DNA from: Balanoglossus misakiensis
Taxonomy: Eukaryota > Hemichordata
Assembly: GCA_040954595.2 (NCBI GenBank)
Contig: CM082577.2
Location: forward strand, 12,524,001-12,588,000
Direction: 5' to 3'
DNA length: 64,000 nucleotides
The position numbers and the translations under genes were made by a program. Below, one piece after another: positions 35,706-47,200 of this stretch; the stretch's first letter is position 1, and the number at the start of each line of letters is the position of its first letter. Under the pieces are notes generated by a model. It was not told the origin of the DNA. It worked only from the letters and a program-made list of their open reading frames with translations, and did no database searches.

Positions 35706-37368
35706 GTAAAAGGCCATTTTCAGAGGAACCATATGCACAAAATTAAAGTGAATTCAAAACAGCCACCTTCACTGCATATCTCCAGACTGTTGTGGTGATA
35801 AACGCAATACCAGAATTCTCATTAATGAAAATAAATTAAATGCCAAGACTCTCGTGGCACTTAATCTGTGGCTAGCAGGCTACCTTATGCTTTCATTGCC
35901 AGAAGAGGAATTCTTGACACAACACATATTAGCAGTATGTATTCTGTGTGAATGTAATGACCTTGATAGCAACAGATGTGTTTTAATGTAGCGTTTCCAG
36001 ATTAACATACAGAACCATCTACGAACATAGGTGTACTGCATATTTTTATGTTCATTTGTATATATAACTGACCAAGATATAGGGTACTGTGGTAGATACA
36101 ACCAGATGAGTTGTAGAAACAACAACAGTGTTTGCAATGATGTATATTTTAGCAGTTATATTTTGTGCCAATTATGTTTTATAAAGTTGTTGGTCGACTA
36201 TTAAAAATTAGGACAGAAGAACACTGTTTTTTTTTTAATTTTGCCAAAGGTGCAGTGATCAATGTCAGTGTTTTACATGCATATTAATTTGATTTTTGTT
36301 TAGTATAAAGAGAAATCACATATTTGTTTCTATAATATGCACACCAGTATATATTGCTGTTACATGCTTTCAGTAGATGGTTTAAAGGCTAGATTATGCT
36401 TGTTTTACCTTACTGCTGTTTCACACTTGTTTGTTTTGTGTCCTGTTTGTAGCTTTCAAAAAGGGGGGGGGGGCGTACACACATAACAGTTGGTGTTGTA
36501 CAAACGTTGAAATTAAACAGGAAATATATTACAAGTAATCACCTACATTGTATATTTGTTACTTTTGCTTGAAAAGTTTCCTACTTTCATCATTTTTTTC
36601 ATAAATAAGTCCTGCACACACGTTACAATTGATTGTTATTTACAGTTAATGAACATATGTACATGTATTTCCTAGTACATTTTATACATTTATCATTTAT
36701 TTTAATAAAAATTTAATTTTCCTGTTGAAATAATTCAATGTTTAAGTGCATTATTTTTCCATACATTTGAGTGGGAAACTACAATTCACAAACGTATCTT
36801 TGCACTCTGATCAAGTTATACAAGTCCACTAAGCCGTCCTTCATTGTCCTTATGGAATCCCCTGACTGCAGTGACCCCCTTGCCTGGTTCATGTATCTTT
36901 GTTAGTCCCTGCAATCTGCGTTTGGCCGTGTGTCGTCTATCGGGCTTGTCAAATAGGTGATCCCAGAAATTAAACATGAGAAACACAAAAGTAACTCAAT
37001 GATGTGATTGAGCTTTATAACTCAAAACATCCTTTCCACAAAGAGTCGAAGTACATTGGACTTGCTTTAAAAGAATATAGTAACTATTACAGACAGAAGT
37101 AACAATATGGTACACATCCCTGTCCCTTTTTGTGGTCTGAACACCTTGAATAGATAAATAGTAGTATAAATGTGCTTGCCATTAAATATATGTAAAGTTG
37201 GCATGGAAGGGAAAACAATCACAGCTCCACGCAGAAATATACATTGAGGTGGCTGCGGTCTGACCAGTGTTATAGTATGGCCTTTATTATATATGTTCAG
37301 CTGGAAAACGGGAACGGAGATTTCTCTAAAAAAAATTACAGAAGTAAAATTGAACCTGAACCTCGTTT
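35706..37368. other. 3' flank of gene 2
   Basis: AATAAA at 35830 is a possible poly(A) signal 125 bases after the stop. The rest is AT-rich DNA with a (G)13 run at about 36465. The segment near 36133 (TTTGCAATGATGTA) matches the 3' flank of the LRR gene near 20113. No gene was found. Confidence 0.45.
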
Positions 37369-37386
37369 GTACTAGCTCTTTGAGCG

Positions 37387-38853
37387 GTGTTTAAATCACG
37401 CAAGCTCCGAGACCCTCACATGACCAACTTTCAGCCAATCAGGGAAGGCCACTGTCCGCCTCTTGGCTCAGTACTTTTACAGGCGACACTGCTTGTACAC
37501 GCTGCTTCACATTGTCATAGCGATTTGCTTTTCAAGCAATATTTAGCGTACGCTGTTGAGTCTGTTTTTACAGTTACGTTTCGGTTGAACTATCTGTCAC
37601 CGACAGACGTAGTGGTAGTGATGGATAAGCCCAGCGTCGACTCAGCTGCGACTGGTCATGTAGACCATACCGTCGACACAGCAAGCCTGTTATCGTCCAT
37701 GACACCATGTTTGGAGATGCAACTGTGGGCAGAAAAATACGGTATTTCTTTGGACACACTGTCGGTTCTTGGTATGCACGGCTTCGTTACATTGGATGCT
37801 GTCAAACTGATCAAGCCTGAAGACGTGGTTAGTATGAAAATCAGTCCATTGGGCCAGCTCAGACAGTTAGAAGCGGCAATAATCGCGCTGATGGGACCCG
37901 GCCAGGGTCAAGCCAGTCCCGCCAAAAACATGACTTCCAAGATGGCGCCCCCGACTGTTGCAGAGAATGTGTCAAGTTTCTCCAGTGGCGCGGACTGTCG
38001 TAAAGACGTGAGCTCTTCTGACCACAGTGCTCCTCCCGTATCTACATTGAAAAGCGAAGAAACGCCTCTTGCAAGCTTCAACCTGGACACCTTGCTGAAA
38101 GCGTTGGCTCCAGAAACAGCGGCTGCGAATTCCAACGCGGACGTGCCGCCTAAATGCGCTACACCTGATCGTATGGATTTAGACCCACTGGTTTACCTAA
38201 AACCCAAGACTAAAGGTCAGAAACACTTGGATATTGTTGACTTTGTCCCCGGTTCCTTCACAACGAAAGTGGAACAACAGGTCTTGTCGGTCGGCGATAG
38301 CGGCAGTAAGCTGATATTGGAATCCGGTCCCGCCAAACCTAAGCTGAACTCTGTCACACCACAACAATGGACAGCGGCGAACGCGCGCATCTTATATGAA
38401 CTGATTATTAATCATTCGTTTGATATTATTCAAATCAAACACTATCTAGCGTACACTGTGAAAGTATCACAGTTGGCTGATAGATATGAGTGGGCGTCTA
38501 TCCTAGTTTATGACAGGGAGTATCGGATGTTGCAGGCAGCCTATCATTTCCCTTGGGGTACGGAGTCCCAACATTTGTCATCGGTACACTTGAGGGAGAA
38601 ATTCATAGCAAACAAAGTAGCTAGTAAGGGTGCCACTGGCCCTAGTGGGAATATTAACGAGGGAAAGGGTGTTTTGCCTGCACCATTAGATGCAAAAACA
38701 GGTAGGCCAATATGCATTGGTTTCAACAAAGGTAATTGTACGTTTGGTAATAGATGTACATATGCCCACATCTGTTTGGAGTGTCGCAAACAGCACCCAA
38801 AGTCATCTCATCCAAATGATGAAGAAAAAGTAGCAAGCGAATCAAAAAACTAG
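37387..38853 (+). CDS. retrotransposon gag with CCCH zinc finger (488 aa or fewer)
   Basis: The open frame overlaps the A1 repeat; the more likely initiator is the ATG at 37621 (MDKPSVDS), giving about 410 residues. The N-terminal third has a SAM-like helical segment (WAEKYGISLDTLSVLGMHGF). A middle region with LADRYEWASILVYDREYR, typical of DIRS-group gag, precedes a CCCH finger (CIGFNKGNCTFGNRCTYAH) and a Cys/His tail (CLECRKQHPKSSHP). It is presumed to bind element RNA. The frame ends at TAG 38851, directly after an A_AAA_AAC heptamer that can shift ribosomes into pol. Confidence 0.8.
   Translation: MFKSRKLRDPHMTNFQPIREGHCPPLGSVLLQATLLVHAASHCHSDLLFKQYLAYAVESVFTVTFRLNYLSPTDVVVVMDKPSVDSAATGHVDHTVDTASLLSSMTPCLEMQLWAEKYGISLDTLSVLGMHGFVTLDAVKLIKPEDVVSMKISPLGQLRQLEAAIIALMGPGQGQASPAKNMTSKMAPPTVAENVSSFSSGADCRKDVSSSDHSAPPVSTLKSEETPLASFNLDTLLKALAPETAAANSNADVPPKCATPDRMDLDPLVYLKPKTKGQKHLDIVDFVPGSFTTKVEQQVLSVGDSGSKLILESGPAKPKLNSVTPQQWTAANARILYELIINHSFDIIQIKHYLAYTVKVSQLADRYEWASILVYDREYRMLQAAYHFPWGTESQHLSSVHLREKFIANKVASKGATGPSGNINEGKGVLPAPLDAKTGRPICIGFNKGNCTFGNRCTYAHICLECRKQHPKSSHPNDEEKVASESKN
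38844..38850 (+). promoter_or_regulatory. A_AAA_AAC programmed -1 frameshift site at gag/pol junction
   Basis: The heptamer is in the correct gag-frame register (A, AAA, AAC) and is followed immediately by the gag TAG. A -1 slip puts CTA GAC TGC next, which is exactly the frame of the RT-RNase H reading frame, open continuously to 40592. The frame relationship is seen directly; efficiency and any stimulatory RNA structure are unknown. Confidence 0.65.
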
Positions 38854-40592
38854 ACTGCCTGCCTCCCCCTCCACCCAACCCCCATAGTTTAAATTACGGT
38901 GCTTGGGTCTCTGAGATTGCCCCTGATGACCCCGACAAGGATTTTCTCCTTGATGGTATAAACAATGGCTTTCATATTTTGGATTGTAATTCTGTTGGGT
39001 CTCGTGTGGAGGTGGATAATTATCGCTCTGCCACTGATGAAGGGAATTGTTGTACAGTGGAATGCCAAATTATAGATGAAATTAGGGAAGGGCGTTATGT
39101 TGTTACCCCTACTAAGCCTCACATTGTTAGTGCTATAGGAGCAATACCTAAGCCACAGTCTAATGGTGTTCGCCTCATACACGATTGTAGTCGTCCCCCA
39201 GGGTCAGCTATCAATGATTTTGCTGATGCACCCTCTTTCTCGTATCAAACCTTACAAGAGGCCATCAATCTTATTAAACCCGGCTCTTTCATGGCCAAGG
39301 TGGACCTCAAGTCTGCATATAGGTCGGTGCGCATCCATCCGTCAAATTACAAGTTTACTGGTCTTAAATGGGCTTTTTCTGACTCAAAGAAGCCGACATA
39401 TATGTATGATACAAGGTTACCTTTTGGAGCAAAACGAGCTCCCATGATTTTCCACCGCATAACTCAAGCTGTCCGCAGAATGCTTGCTCGTCAAGGTATA
39501 GATAGTGTTGTAGTATATTTAGATGATTTCTTAATTGTTGCTGACACATATGAGGAATGTCAAAAAGCATTGAATATCCTCATCAAACTTCTCCGCAAAT
39601 TGGGTTTTGCCATTGCATGGCACAAAGTGGAGGGCCCTACCCAACGTTTGGTTTTTCTGGGAGTTCTTATTGACAGTGTGAATCTTACACTGTCTTTGCC
39701 GCCTGCTAAATTGCATGAATTCTTCCGCCTGCTGCTCTCGTTTCGCAACAAGAAACGTGCATCACGCCGCCAGCTGCAGTCCCTTGCTGGGAAGCTAAAT
39801 TGGGCCTGTCAAGTTATTTATGGAGGTAGAACTTTCCTCCGGAGAATAATAGATTGCATAGGCAAGCTTAACAAACCCACACACAAAATATTATTGTGTA
39901 ATGACTTTTTTGCAGATTTAGACTGGTGGATTGCTTTCTTACCACAGTTTAATGGTAGTGTCAGGTTTTTAAATCGTGCACCTATTACTGATGTCCACAC
40001 AGATGCATCTGGTAAAGCTGCTGGTGCTTGGTTTAAAAATGACTGGCTCTATTTTCCATGGTGTGAGTGGCCAAAAGCTGCTAATTTGCATATTAATTAC
40101 AAGGAGACTTTGGTTCTCTTATTAGCTGCTCTCAGGTGGGCCCCATTCTGGGCTAATCACAAGGTGATACTTCATACAGACAATATTACAGCCATGCATA
40201 TAATAAACAAAGGAATTTCAAAACATGCTGTAATTATGGATAGCCTGCGTTCACTGTTTTGGTTATCTGCTGTTTTCAATTTCTCTGTGCATGCAGTGTA
40301 TGTTCCTGGCAAACTGAACAATATTCCAGATGCGATTTCTAGACTACATGAGCCGGGTCAGCTGTTACGTTTGCATTCACTGTTTGATCCAGGGGGTGTT
40401 TATCACCCTATCTGTACCTACAATTCATTACCTGCTCATATGTCTAGAATGGCTTTGCTGGCACTTATCCCACAGATCCAGAAGTCCAGCAGCTGGAAGC
40501 ACAGCTTGACTTGGAAGTTGCCAGATACAGATCCAGTGCATTTGCCACCAATACAAAGCGTACATACAGTACCCACTGGAAGTCTTACTTAG
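38850..40592 (+). CDS. retrotransposon reverse transcriptase - RNase H
   Basis: There is no AUG near the start of homology; the frame enters from gag by -1 frameshift. A conserved leader (FLLDGINNGFHILD) precedes RT motifs: GAIPKPQSNGVRLIHDCS, MAKVDLKSAYRSVRIHP, LPFGAKRAPMIFHRI and the catalytic VVYLDDFLIVAD box. RNase H follows with TDASGKAAGAW, LHTDNITAMHIINKG and the NNIPDAISR end. These are DIRS-group features, with no aspartic protease and no DDE integrase. The frame stops at 40590-40592, after overlapping the recombinase frame. Confidence 0.88.
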   Translation, partial: LDCLPPPPPNPHSLNYGAWVSEIAPDDPDKDFLLDGINNGFHILDCNSVGSRVEVDNYRSATDEGNCCTVECQIIDEIREGRYVVTPTKPHIVSAIGAIPKPQSNGVRLIHDCSRPPGSAINDFADAPSFSYQTLQEAINLIKPGSFMAKVDLKSAYRSVRIHPSNYKFTGLKWAFSDSKKPTYMYDTRLPFGAKRAPMIFHRITQAVRRMLARQGIDSVVVYLDDFLIVADTYEECQKALNILIKLLRKLGFAIAWHKVEGPTQRLVFLGVLIDSVNLTLSLPPAKLHEFFRLLLSFRNKKRASRRQLQSLAGKLNWACQVIYGGRTFLRRIIDCIGKLNKPTHKILLCNDFFADLDWWIAFLPQFNGSVRFLNRAPITDVHTDASGKAAGAWFKNDWLYFPWCEWPKAANLHINYKETLVLLLAALRWAPFWANHKVILHTDNITAMHIINKGISKHAVIMDSLRSLFWLSAVFNFSVHAVYVPGKLNNIPDAISRLHEPGQLLRLHSLFDPGGVYHPICTYNSLPAHMSRMALLALIPQIQKSSSWKHSLTWKLPDTDPVHLPPIQSVHTVPTGSLT

Positions 40593-40669
40593 AATTTTTG
40601 TACTTCTACTTGATGTTCTACTTTCTAGTAATCTATTTGGAGTTTGGGGCAGTAGATGTAGTTTTATAG
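40448..40669 (+). pseudogene. truncated tyrosine recombinase (N-terminal fragment)
   Basis: In another frame, open from 40448, the sequence reads DPEVQQLEAQLDLEVARYRS, then AFATNTKRTYSTHWKSYLEF. This is the start of the SAM-like core-binding domain of DIRS-group tyrosine recombinases. Homology stops after YLEF; about 30 residues of unrelated sequence and the B1 repeat follow. The catalytic domain (R-H-R-Y) is missing, so a deletion joined the recombinase start to the element's 3' end. Confidence 0.65.
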
Positions 40670-40741
40670 TTAGTGTTAAGATGCTGTAGTGTAATAAAGC
40701 CTCCCTGACACCAAAGTCTGATTGAGTTTTGTGTGGTTTAA

Positions 40742-41113
40742 GTACTAGCTCTTTGAGCGGTGTTTAAATCACGCAAGCTCCGAGACCCTCACATGACCAA
40801 CTTTCAGCCAATCAGGGAAGGCCACTGTCCGCCTCTTGGCTCAGTACTTTTACAGGCGACACTGCTTGTACACGCTGCTTCACATTGTCATAGCGATTTG
40901 CTTTTCACCCACCCTCCCATCCCTCTGCCTTGTAGTTGCTTACCTTATACAACGTCATCTTTCATAACATGTTTGTATTTTGCTTGTCTTTTGCTTTTTG
41001 TATACATTTTATAGTATGGGGGCAGTAGATGTAGTTTTATAGTTAGTGTTAAGATGCTGTAGTGTAATAAAGCCTCCCTGACACCAAAGTCTGATTGAGT
41101 TTTGTGTGGTTTA
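40742..41113 (+). repeat. A2 - spacer - B2 unit (right split direct repeat)
   Basis: A2 is essentially identical to A1, including the truncated start of the gag-overlapping frame, and B2 matches B1. The 109-bp spacer is T/C-rich and unmatched elsewhere in the window. It can be read as the canonical right end of the element, or as a tandem copy with the interior deleted. Confidence 0.75.
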
Positions 41114-44100
41114 AAAGCCTCTAGATTTTTAAATGATAAAAGTCTGAGATGTCAGATATGTATATAGGTGGCCAGTATTTTATTCCCTCCTTTTCTCCAA
41201 TCCATTGATATTCCAATTCATTGTGGATCAGGCAAAATTCTTTGGTATGGTGCATATAGCAAGTTCTAGTATTCAAGCAAGAGGTCCTGCTTAATTTGTA
41301 TTTCACTTCTTTGGATTTGCAAGCCAAGTTCATATACAACAAAGGCGATCGCTGCAAGTTCCTCCGTGAATCTAGAAACTGTCAAACCTCTGTCTGATAC
41401 ATATTCCTTCAGCTGGGGGTACGGTGTAAAACATGAAATTTTCAAGTGTCATCTCAGTTGAATCTGCCATGATGTTCCTGGAACAATGAAAATTACCCAA
41501 AAGATTAATATAACTATTAATTTGTGAAATTGTAAAGTTCATCCAAATGGTACCTGAATATTTATATTCCAGGTGACCGGCCCACGTCAAACTTTACAAG
41601 GAATTAAACAATAGATATATGGTAGATGGTTGAAGTTCAGCCAAATGATGTTCCACATTATCTTCATATTGATGTGTGTGGCTGAAAACCTCAATAAGAA
41701 CCACATATTTGTTGAAGTTAATGTCAACTCAACAAAAAATCTGGTTCCTTTAGAGGCTACAGTCATACTCTGAGTACTTGCAGTGGTAAGTATAGTCGTT
41801 TTCGCAAACTCTGTTTATCAGCAAGTCCAACTCAGGACCTTATACATGTACAAGGCATTGTCTATCCACTCAAGTCTGTAGGGAAAAATTGACAAAGCTT
41901 AAAGTACAATACTTGGACCATTACTTTTAGCGGTCATACATTGTGTGTAAGTGTGTTAACACAACCGTGCTATCACTTCTTGTACAGATGTATTCAGCCC
42001 TAGCTGTGGAAACACATATATTTGGGGGTGGCGGGGGTGTTTTCCCCCTCCAATATAAAACATGCTCCACCCAAAAAACCCAACAACAAAGAAAGGTTAT
42101 CTGGAAAGTGATTGATTATGTTCCTTTCATGATTACTCCATCAATAGATGAAGAGGTTACAGAAGAAGGGATAATTTCAGCGGGGGTCAAAGACAACTAT
42201 TTTGTCTGGCAAGGGCATTCCTGGGAAAGGATGATGGTTGAAGCCATGACGTACCACATCAGTAATGACATGAAAATGGTTTGGATCTCATTTATAAACT
42301 TAAGTCATTGTTTTCATAAGTGGATGAATTCGTACTGGATCTTGTGATCATGCTTGTTGGACATGTCACGTTATCTTTGGCAAATTGCGATTAAAATTGA
42401 GAATTTCTACATGCATTTGTTTTCATCCAAGTATGGGGTTCATACAGGGACCATTAAGAATGTTCTGAAACATCTCAGGTCAAATACTGGCATAAAATAT
42501 TTTGTGTGAATGGGAAACGGTCCTGAAACGTCTCAGATTTGAGACGGCTTTGCCGGTCAGACCAGAGCCGGTGTAAGGATTAACTCCTCTCCACAACCCA
42601 TCGTCTATGGGGCCGAGCCTCAGCGCCTATACATAAACTTTGTGTGTGTGGACACAATGCAACTCAAAGGATTATTTCCCTGTGTTTACCATGGACAAAT
42701 AGTGGCTCAGAAACGTTTCAAATTTTACCCTGTGTGTACCTGGTAAAGGACACTATTTTGAGAAATGTTATCCAAACAGATTTTGGTGACTTAAGAACTA
42801 TCCCGACAATTGCTGTTTTAAGTTACACCACGGTTCCTAGAAAATTAGTACTCCACACTGAAACAGCTTGCTAGATTTCTCTACTATATTTTAAGCAAAA
42901 TTTTGATTTTTTCTCACAAAAGTGTGAATGACAACATAGAATAACATTTTCCTCTTTTTTTTTTTCACTTCCAGCATCATTTTGCCTCTGTCGTGGATTC
43001 TGACGTGGTTCTAGTGTTGAGCGGAGACAAAGTTTGATAAAGTTCAATAGTGTCTCATGCATAATTAGCCGTTGCTATGCAAATTGCTTCAGAAGTGGCT
43101 AGTGTATCATTTCTTACCTCAAGACAGCGCTCTGGGTGAGAGACCACACATCAATGTTGTGAACTTGGACTTGACCTTTGATAATCAGCTTTTAGCCATA
43201 GATTTCTTCAGCCAACACAATGGATCAAAATCCTGGACCAGTCTCCACAAATGTTACGTTGGGTCATCCAGTTCTATGAACAAGCATAAAACAATTGTAC
43301 TGTAGTTGATTAAACCAGAATTGCATTTACTACAATCACTCAGACTACATTTTCCAAGTCGAAAGTACGGCTTTGTAATTAGGATTTTTGTTGATTTTGT
43401 AAACTCCCCTGAGTGCAGGCAGCCATTGCAATCATATGAATCACTTGAAACCAATATGTTAAATTGATGGGCACTTCAAGATTTCTTCTGCCAGTACAAT
43501 TATATTTTTTTTGTTACCTGATGTTTTTACAGCAAAATAGATCATACGTACATGATTAGTTTAGTATTTGCCTGAGCTAACTCGACGTCTAATAATTGAT
43601 TTTCTCTGTGCAGTACATTAAACACTTGTGTCAGAGACACAATTTTCTTCATGGGAATGTCAAATTGAGATATAAGCTGCACATGTTTACCTGATTTGTG
43701 GTTGTCAAGATCCTCAAGCCATTGCCAACAGTTTTCTGCATGATGACTCCATTCCAATTGATCTCACATATTTAACCCGATCCATTTTTTGTTCCCGGTA
43801 CAAGGGGACGGTCATTGGTTCCCGAAAAATTGGAAAATAACTTCCAATTTTCGGTACTAACACCACCAGCGCGTGAAGCTTGACCGTTTTGGTGGCACCT
43901 ACTCTAGAGGACCCTGCCCCCTTCCCAAAGGCGGCCAATTGCTCTCTCCAGATCCAAACTCCAGAGAGAGCCCCTATCTAAAGGAGAAGTCCCACCAACT
44001 ATCGGCTTTGAAATTGGAAGCTGCAGCTTCTTAATCCATTAATTCTTCAAACAATACCAAATTAGTTAACCCTGGAAAGGGCCCAAACATCCCCCCACGA

Positions 44101-44280
44101 TCCCTCACCCCCAGCACAGTGAGACTCAATCTCGTTGACAAAGTCAGTTCTGATGGCTTTCAGTTGGAGCTCTCGTCAATCAAATGAACATGATGAACCT
44201 GTAGACATAACAAAACAAAAAGAAGTACATCATTATATGCAAAAATTGAGGCATTTATGTGTATGATGTGCAATGTGTGC
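41114..44280. other. gene-poor interval
   Basis: No recognisable gene. The segment 42505-42645 (TTTGAGACGGCTTTGCCGG ... GGCCGAGCCTCAGCGCC) is a member of a dispersed repeat family found again at 55590-55710. Short G/T- and C-rich tracts occur near 42025 and 44090. Open frames here, such as 41943-42347, have no family resemblance and no splice context. Confidence 0.5.
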
Positions 44281-44289
44281 CCACAAGAA

Positions 44290-47200
44290 TGGGTTCCACC
44301 AGTCCACAATCCACCAAACCAAGAAGCCAATGTCCAGCCTTCAGTACTTCCAACCAGATGACTCTGTGGAGATAAAAAATAGATAATGCATGACTGAACA
44401 ATTACAAAAATAGAGTACACATGTCCAGTCCAGCCCAAAGCCATCACCACCACCACCACCACCACAACAGATCCATCTGCAGGCCAATGTCCAGCCTTAG
44501 ATCTTCCAACCAGATGACTCTGTGGAGATAAAAAAATAGGTAATGCATGACTGAACAATTACAAAAATAGAGTACACATGTCCAGTCCAGCCCAAAGCCA
44601 TCACCACCACCACCACCACAGATCCATCTGCAGGCCAATGTCCAGCCTTAGATCTTCCAACCAGATGACTCTGTGGAGATACAAAAGAGCTTATGCATGA
44701 CTGAACAATTACAAAAATAGAGTACACATGTCCAGTCCAGCCCAAAGCCATCACCACCACCACCACCACCACAACAGATCCATCTGCAGGCCAATGTCCA
44801 GCCTTAGATCTTCCAACCAGATGACTCTGTGGAGATAAAAAAATAGGTAATGCATGACTGAACAATTACAAAAATAGAGTACACATGTCCAGTCCAGCCC
44901 AAAGCCATCACCACCACCACCACCACAGATCCATCTGCAGGCCAATGTCCAGCCTTCAGTACTTCCAACCAGATGACTCTGTGGAGATACAAAAGAGCTT
45001 ATGCATGACCGAACAATCGCAAAAATACAGTACGCATGTCCAGTCCAGCCCAAAGCCATCACCACCACCACCACCACAACAGATCCATCTGCAGGCCAAT
45101 GTCCAGCCTTCAGTACTTCCAATCATATGACTCTGTGGAGATAAAAAATAGGTAATGCATGACTGAACAATTACAAAAATAGAGTACACATGTCCAGTCC
45201 AGCCCAAAGCCATCATCACCACCACCAAAGCTCCATCTGCAGGCCAATGTCCAGCCTTCAGATCTTCCAACCAGATGACTCTGTGGAGATAAAAAAATAG
45301 ATAATGCATGACCGAACAACCACAAAAATACAGTATACATGTCCAGTCCAGCCCAAAGCCATCATCACCACCACCAAAGCTCCATCTGCAGGCCAATGTC
45401 CAGCCTTAGATCTTCCAACCAGATGACTCTGTGGAGATAAAAAAAATAGGTAATGCATGACCGAACAATTACAAAAATACAGTACACATGTCCAGTCCAG
45501 CCCAAAGCCATCATCACCACCACCAAAGCTCCATCTGCAGGCCAATGTCCAGCATTCAGTACTTCCAACCATACGACTCTGTGGAGATAAAAAATAGGTA
45601 ATGCATGACTGAACAATTACAAAAATAGAGTTCATATGTCTAGTCCAGCCCAAAGCTATCATCACCACCACCAAAGCTCCATCTGCAGGCCAACGTCCAG
45701 CCTTAGATCTTCCAACCAGATGACTCTGTGGAGATAAAAAAATAGATAATGCATGACAGAACAACCACAAAAATACAGTACACATGTCCAGTCCAGCCCA
45801 AAGCCATCATCACCACCACCAAAGCTCCATCTGCAGGCCAATGTCCAGCCTTCAGTACTTCAAACCAGATGACTCTGTGGAGATAAAAAATAGATAATGC
45901 ATGACCGAACAATCACAAAAATAGAGTACACATGTCCAGTCCAGCCCAAAGCCATCATCACCACCACCACAGATCCATCTGCAGGCCAATGTCCAGCCTT
46001 CAGTATTTCCAACCAGATGACTCTGTGGAGATAAAAAAAATAGGTAATGCATGACCGAACAATTACAAAAATACAGTACACATGTCCAGTCCAGCCCAAA
46101 GCCATCACCACCACCACCACAGATCCATCTGCAGGCCAATGTCCAGCCTTCAGATCTTCCAACCAGTTGACTCTGTGGAGATAAAAAATAGGTAATGCAT
46201 GACCGAACAATTACAAAAATAGAGTACACATGTCCAGTCCAGCCCAAAGCCATCACCACCACCACCACCACAGATCCATCTGCAGGCCAATGTCCAGCCT
46301 TCAAATCTTCCAACCAGTTGACTCTGTGGAGATAAAAAATAGGTAATGCATGACCGAACAATTACAAAAATACAGTACATATGTCCAGTCCAGCCCAAAG
46401 CCATCACCACCACCACAGATCCATCTGCAGGCCAATGTCCAGCCTTCAGATCTTCCAACGTGATGACTCTGTGGAGATAAAAAATAGGTAATGCATGACC
46501 GAACAATCGCAAAAATACAGTACACATGTCCAGTCCAGCCCAAAGCCATCACCACCACCGCCACCACAGATCCATCTGCAGGCCAATGTCCAGCCTTCAG
46601 ATCTTCCAACCAGATGACTCTGTGGAGATAAAAAAATAGGTAATGCATGACCGAACAACCACAAAAATACAGTACACATGTCCAGTCCAGCCCAAAGCCA
46701 TCATCACCACCGCCACCACAGATCCATCTGCAGGCCAATGTCCAGCCTTCAGATCTTCCAACGTGATGACTCTGTGGAGATAAAAAATAGGTAATGCATG
46801 ACCGAACAATCGCAATAATACAGGACACATGTCCAGTCCAGCCCAAAGCCATCACCACCACCACCACAGATCCATCTGCAGGCCAATGTCCAGCCTTCAG
46901 ATCTTCCAACCAGATGACTCTGTGGAGATAAAAAAATAGGTAATGCATGACCGAACAACCACAAAAATACAGTACACATGTCCAGTCCAGCCCAAAGCCA
47001 TCATCACCACCGCCACCACAGATCCATCTGCAGGCCAATGTCCAGCCTTCAGATCTTCCAACGTGATGACTCTGTGGAGATAAAAAATAGGTAATGCATG
47101 ACCGAACAATCGCAATAATACAGGACACATGTCCAGTCCAGCCCAAAGCCATCACCACCACCACCACAGATCCATCTGCAGGCCAATGTCCAGCCTTCAG

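Larger units (their letters stand above)
37369..41113 (+). mobile_element. DIRS/Ngaro-type tyrosine-recombinase retrotransposon with split direct repeats
   Basis: A 166-bp repeat, A, occurs at 37369-37534 and 40742-40907. A 97-bp repeat, B, containing AATAAA, occurs at 40645-40741 and 41017-41113. The order A1 - gag - RT/RNase H - B1 - A2 - B2, with B1 abutting A2, is the split-direct-repeat arrangement of Ngaro/PAT elements, which integrate by a tyrosine recombinase and make no target duplication; none is seen. About 109 unique bases separate A2 from B2. The two repeat copies look almost identical, indicating recent insertion. The recombinase is truncated, so the copy is non-autonomous. Confidence 0.85.

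Noticed and set aside
37369-40907. Reading the A1/A2 repeats as long terminal repeats of an LTR retrotransposon
   Set aside because: There is no TG...CA end, primer-binding site, protease or DDE integrase, and the order A1-B1-A2-B2 fits split direct repeats with a tyrosine recombinase start.
40760-41014. 84-codon frame repeating the start of gag
   Set aside because: It is the A2 repeat copy; it repeats the 5' overlap only and runs into unrelated spacer.
41943-42347. 134-codon plus-strand frame in the gene-poor interval
   Set aside because: It has low-complexity Gly stretches, no family pattern, no splice context and begins inside unrelated DNA.
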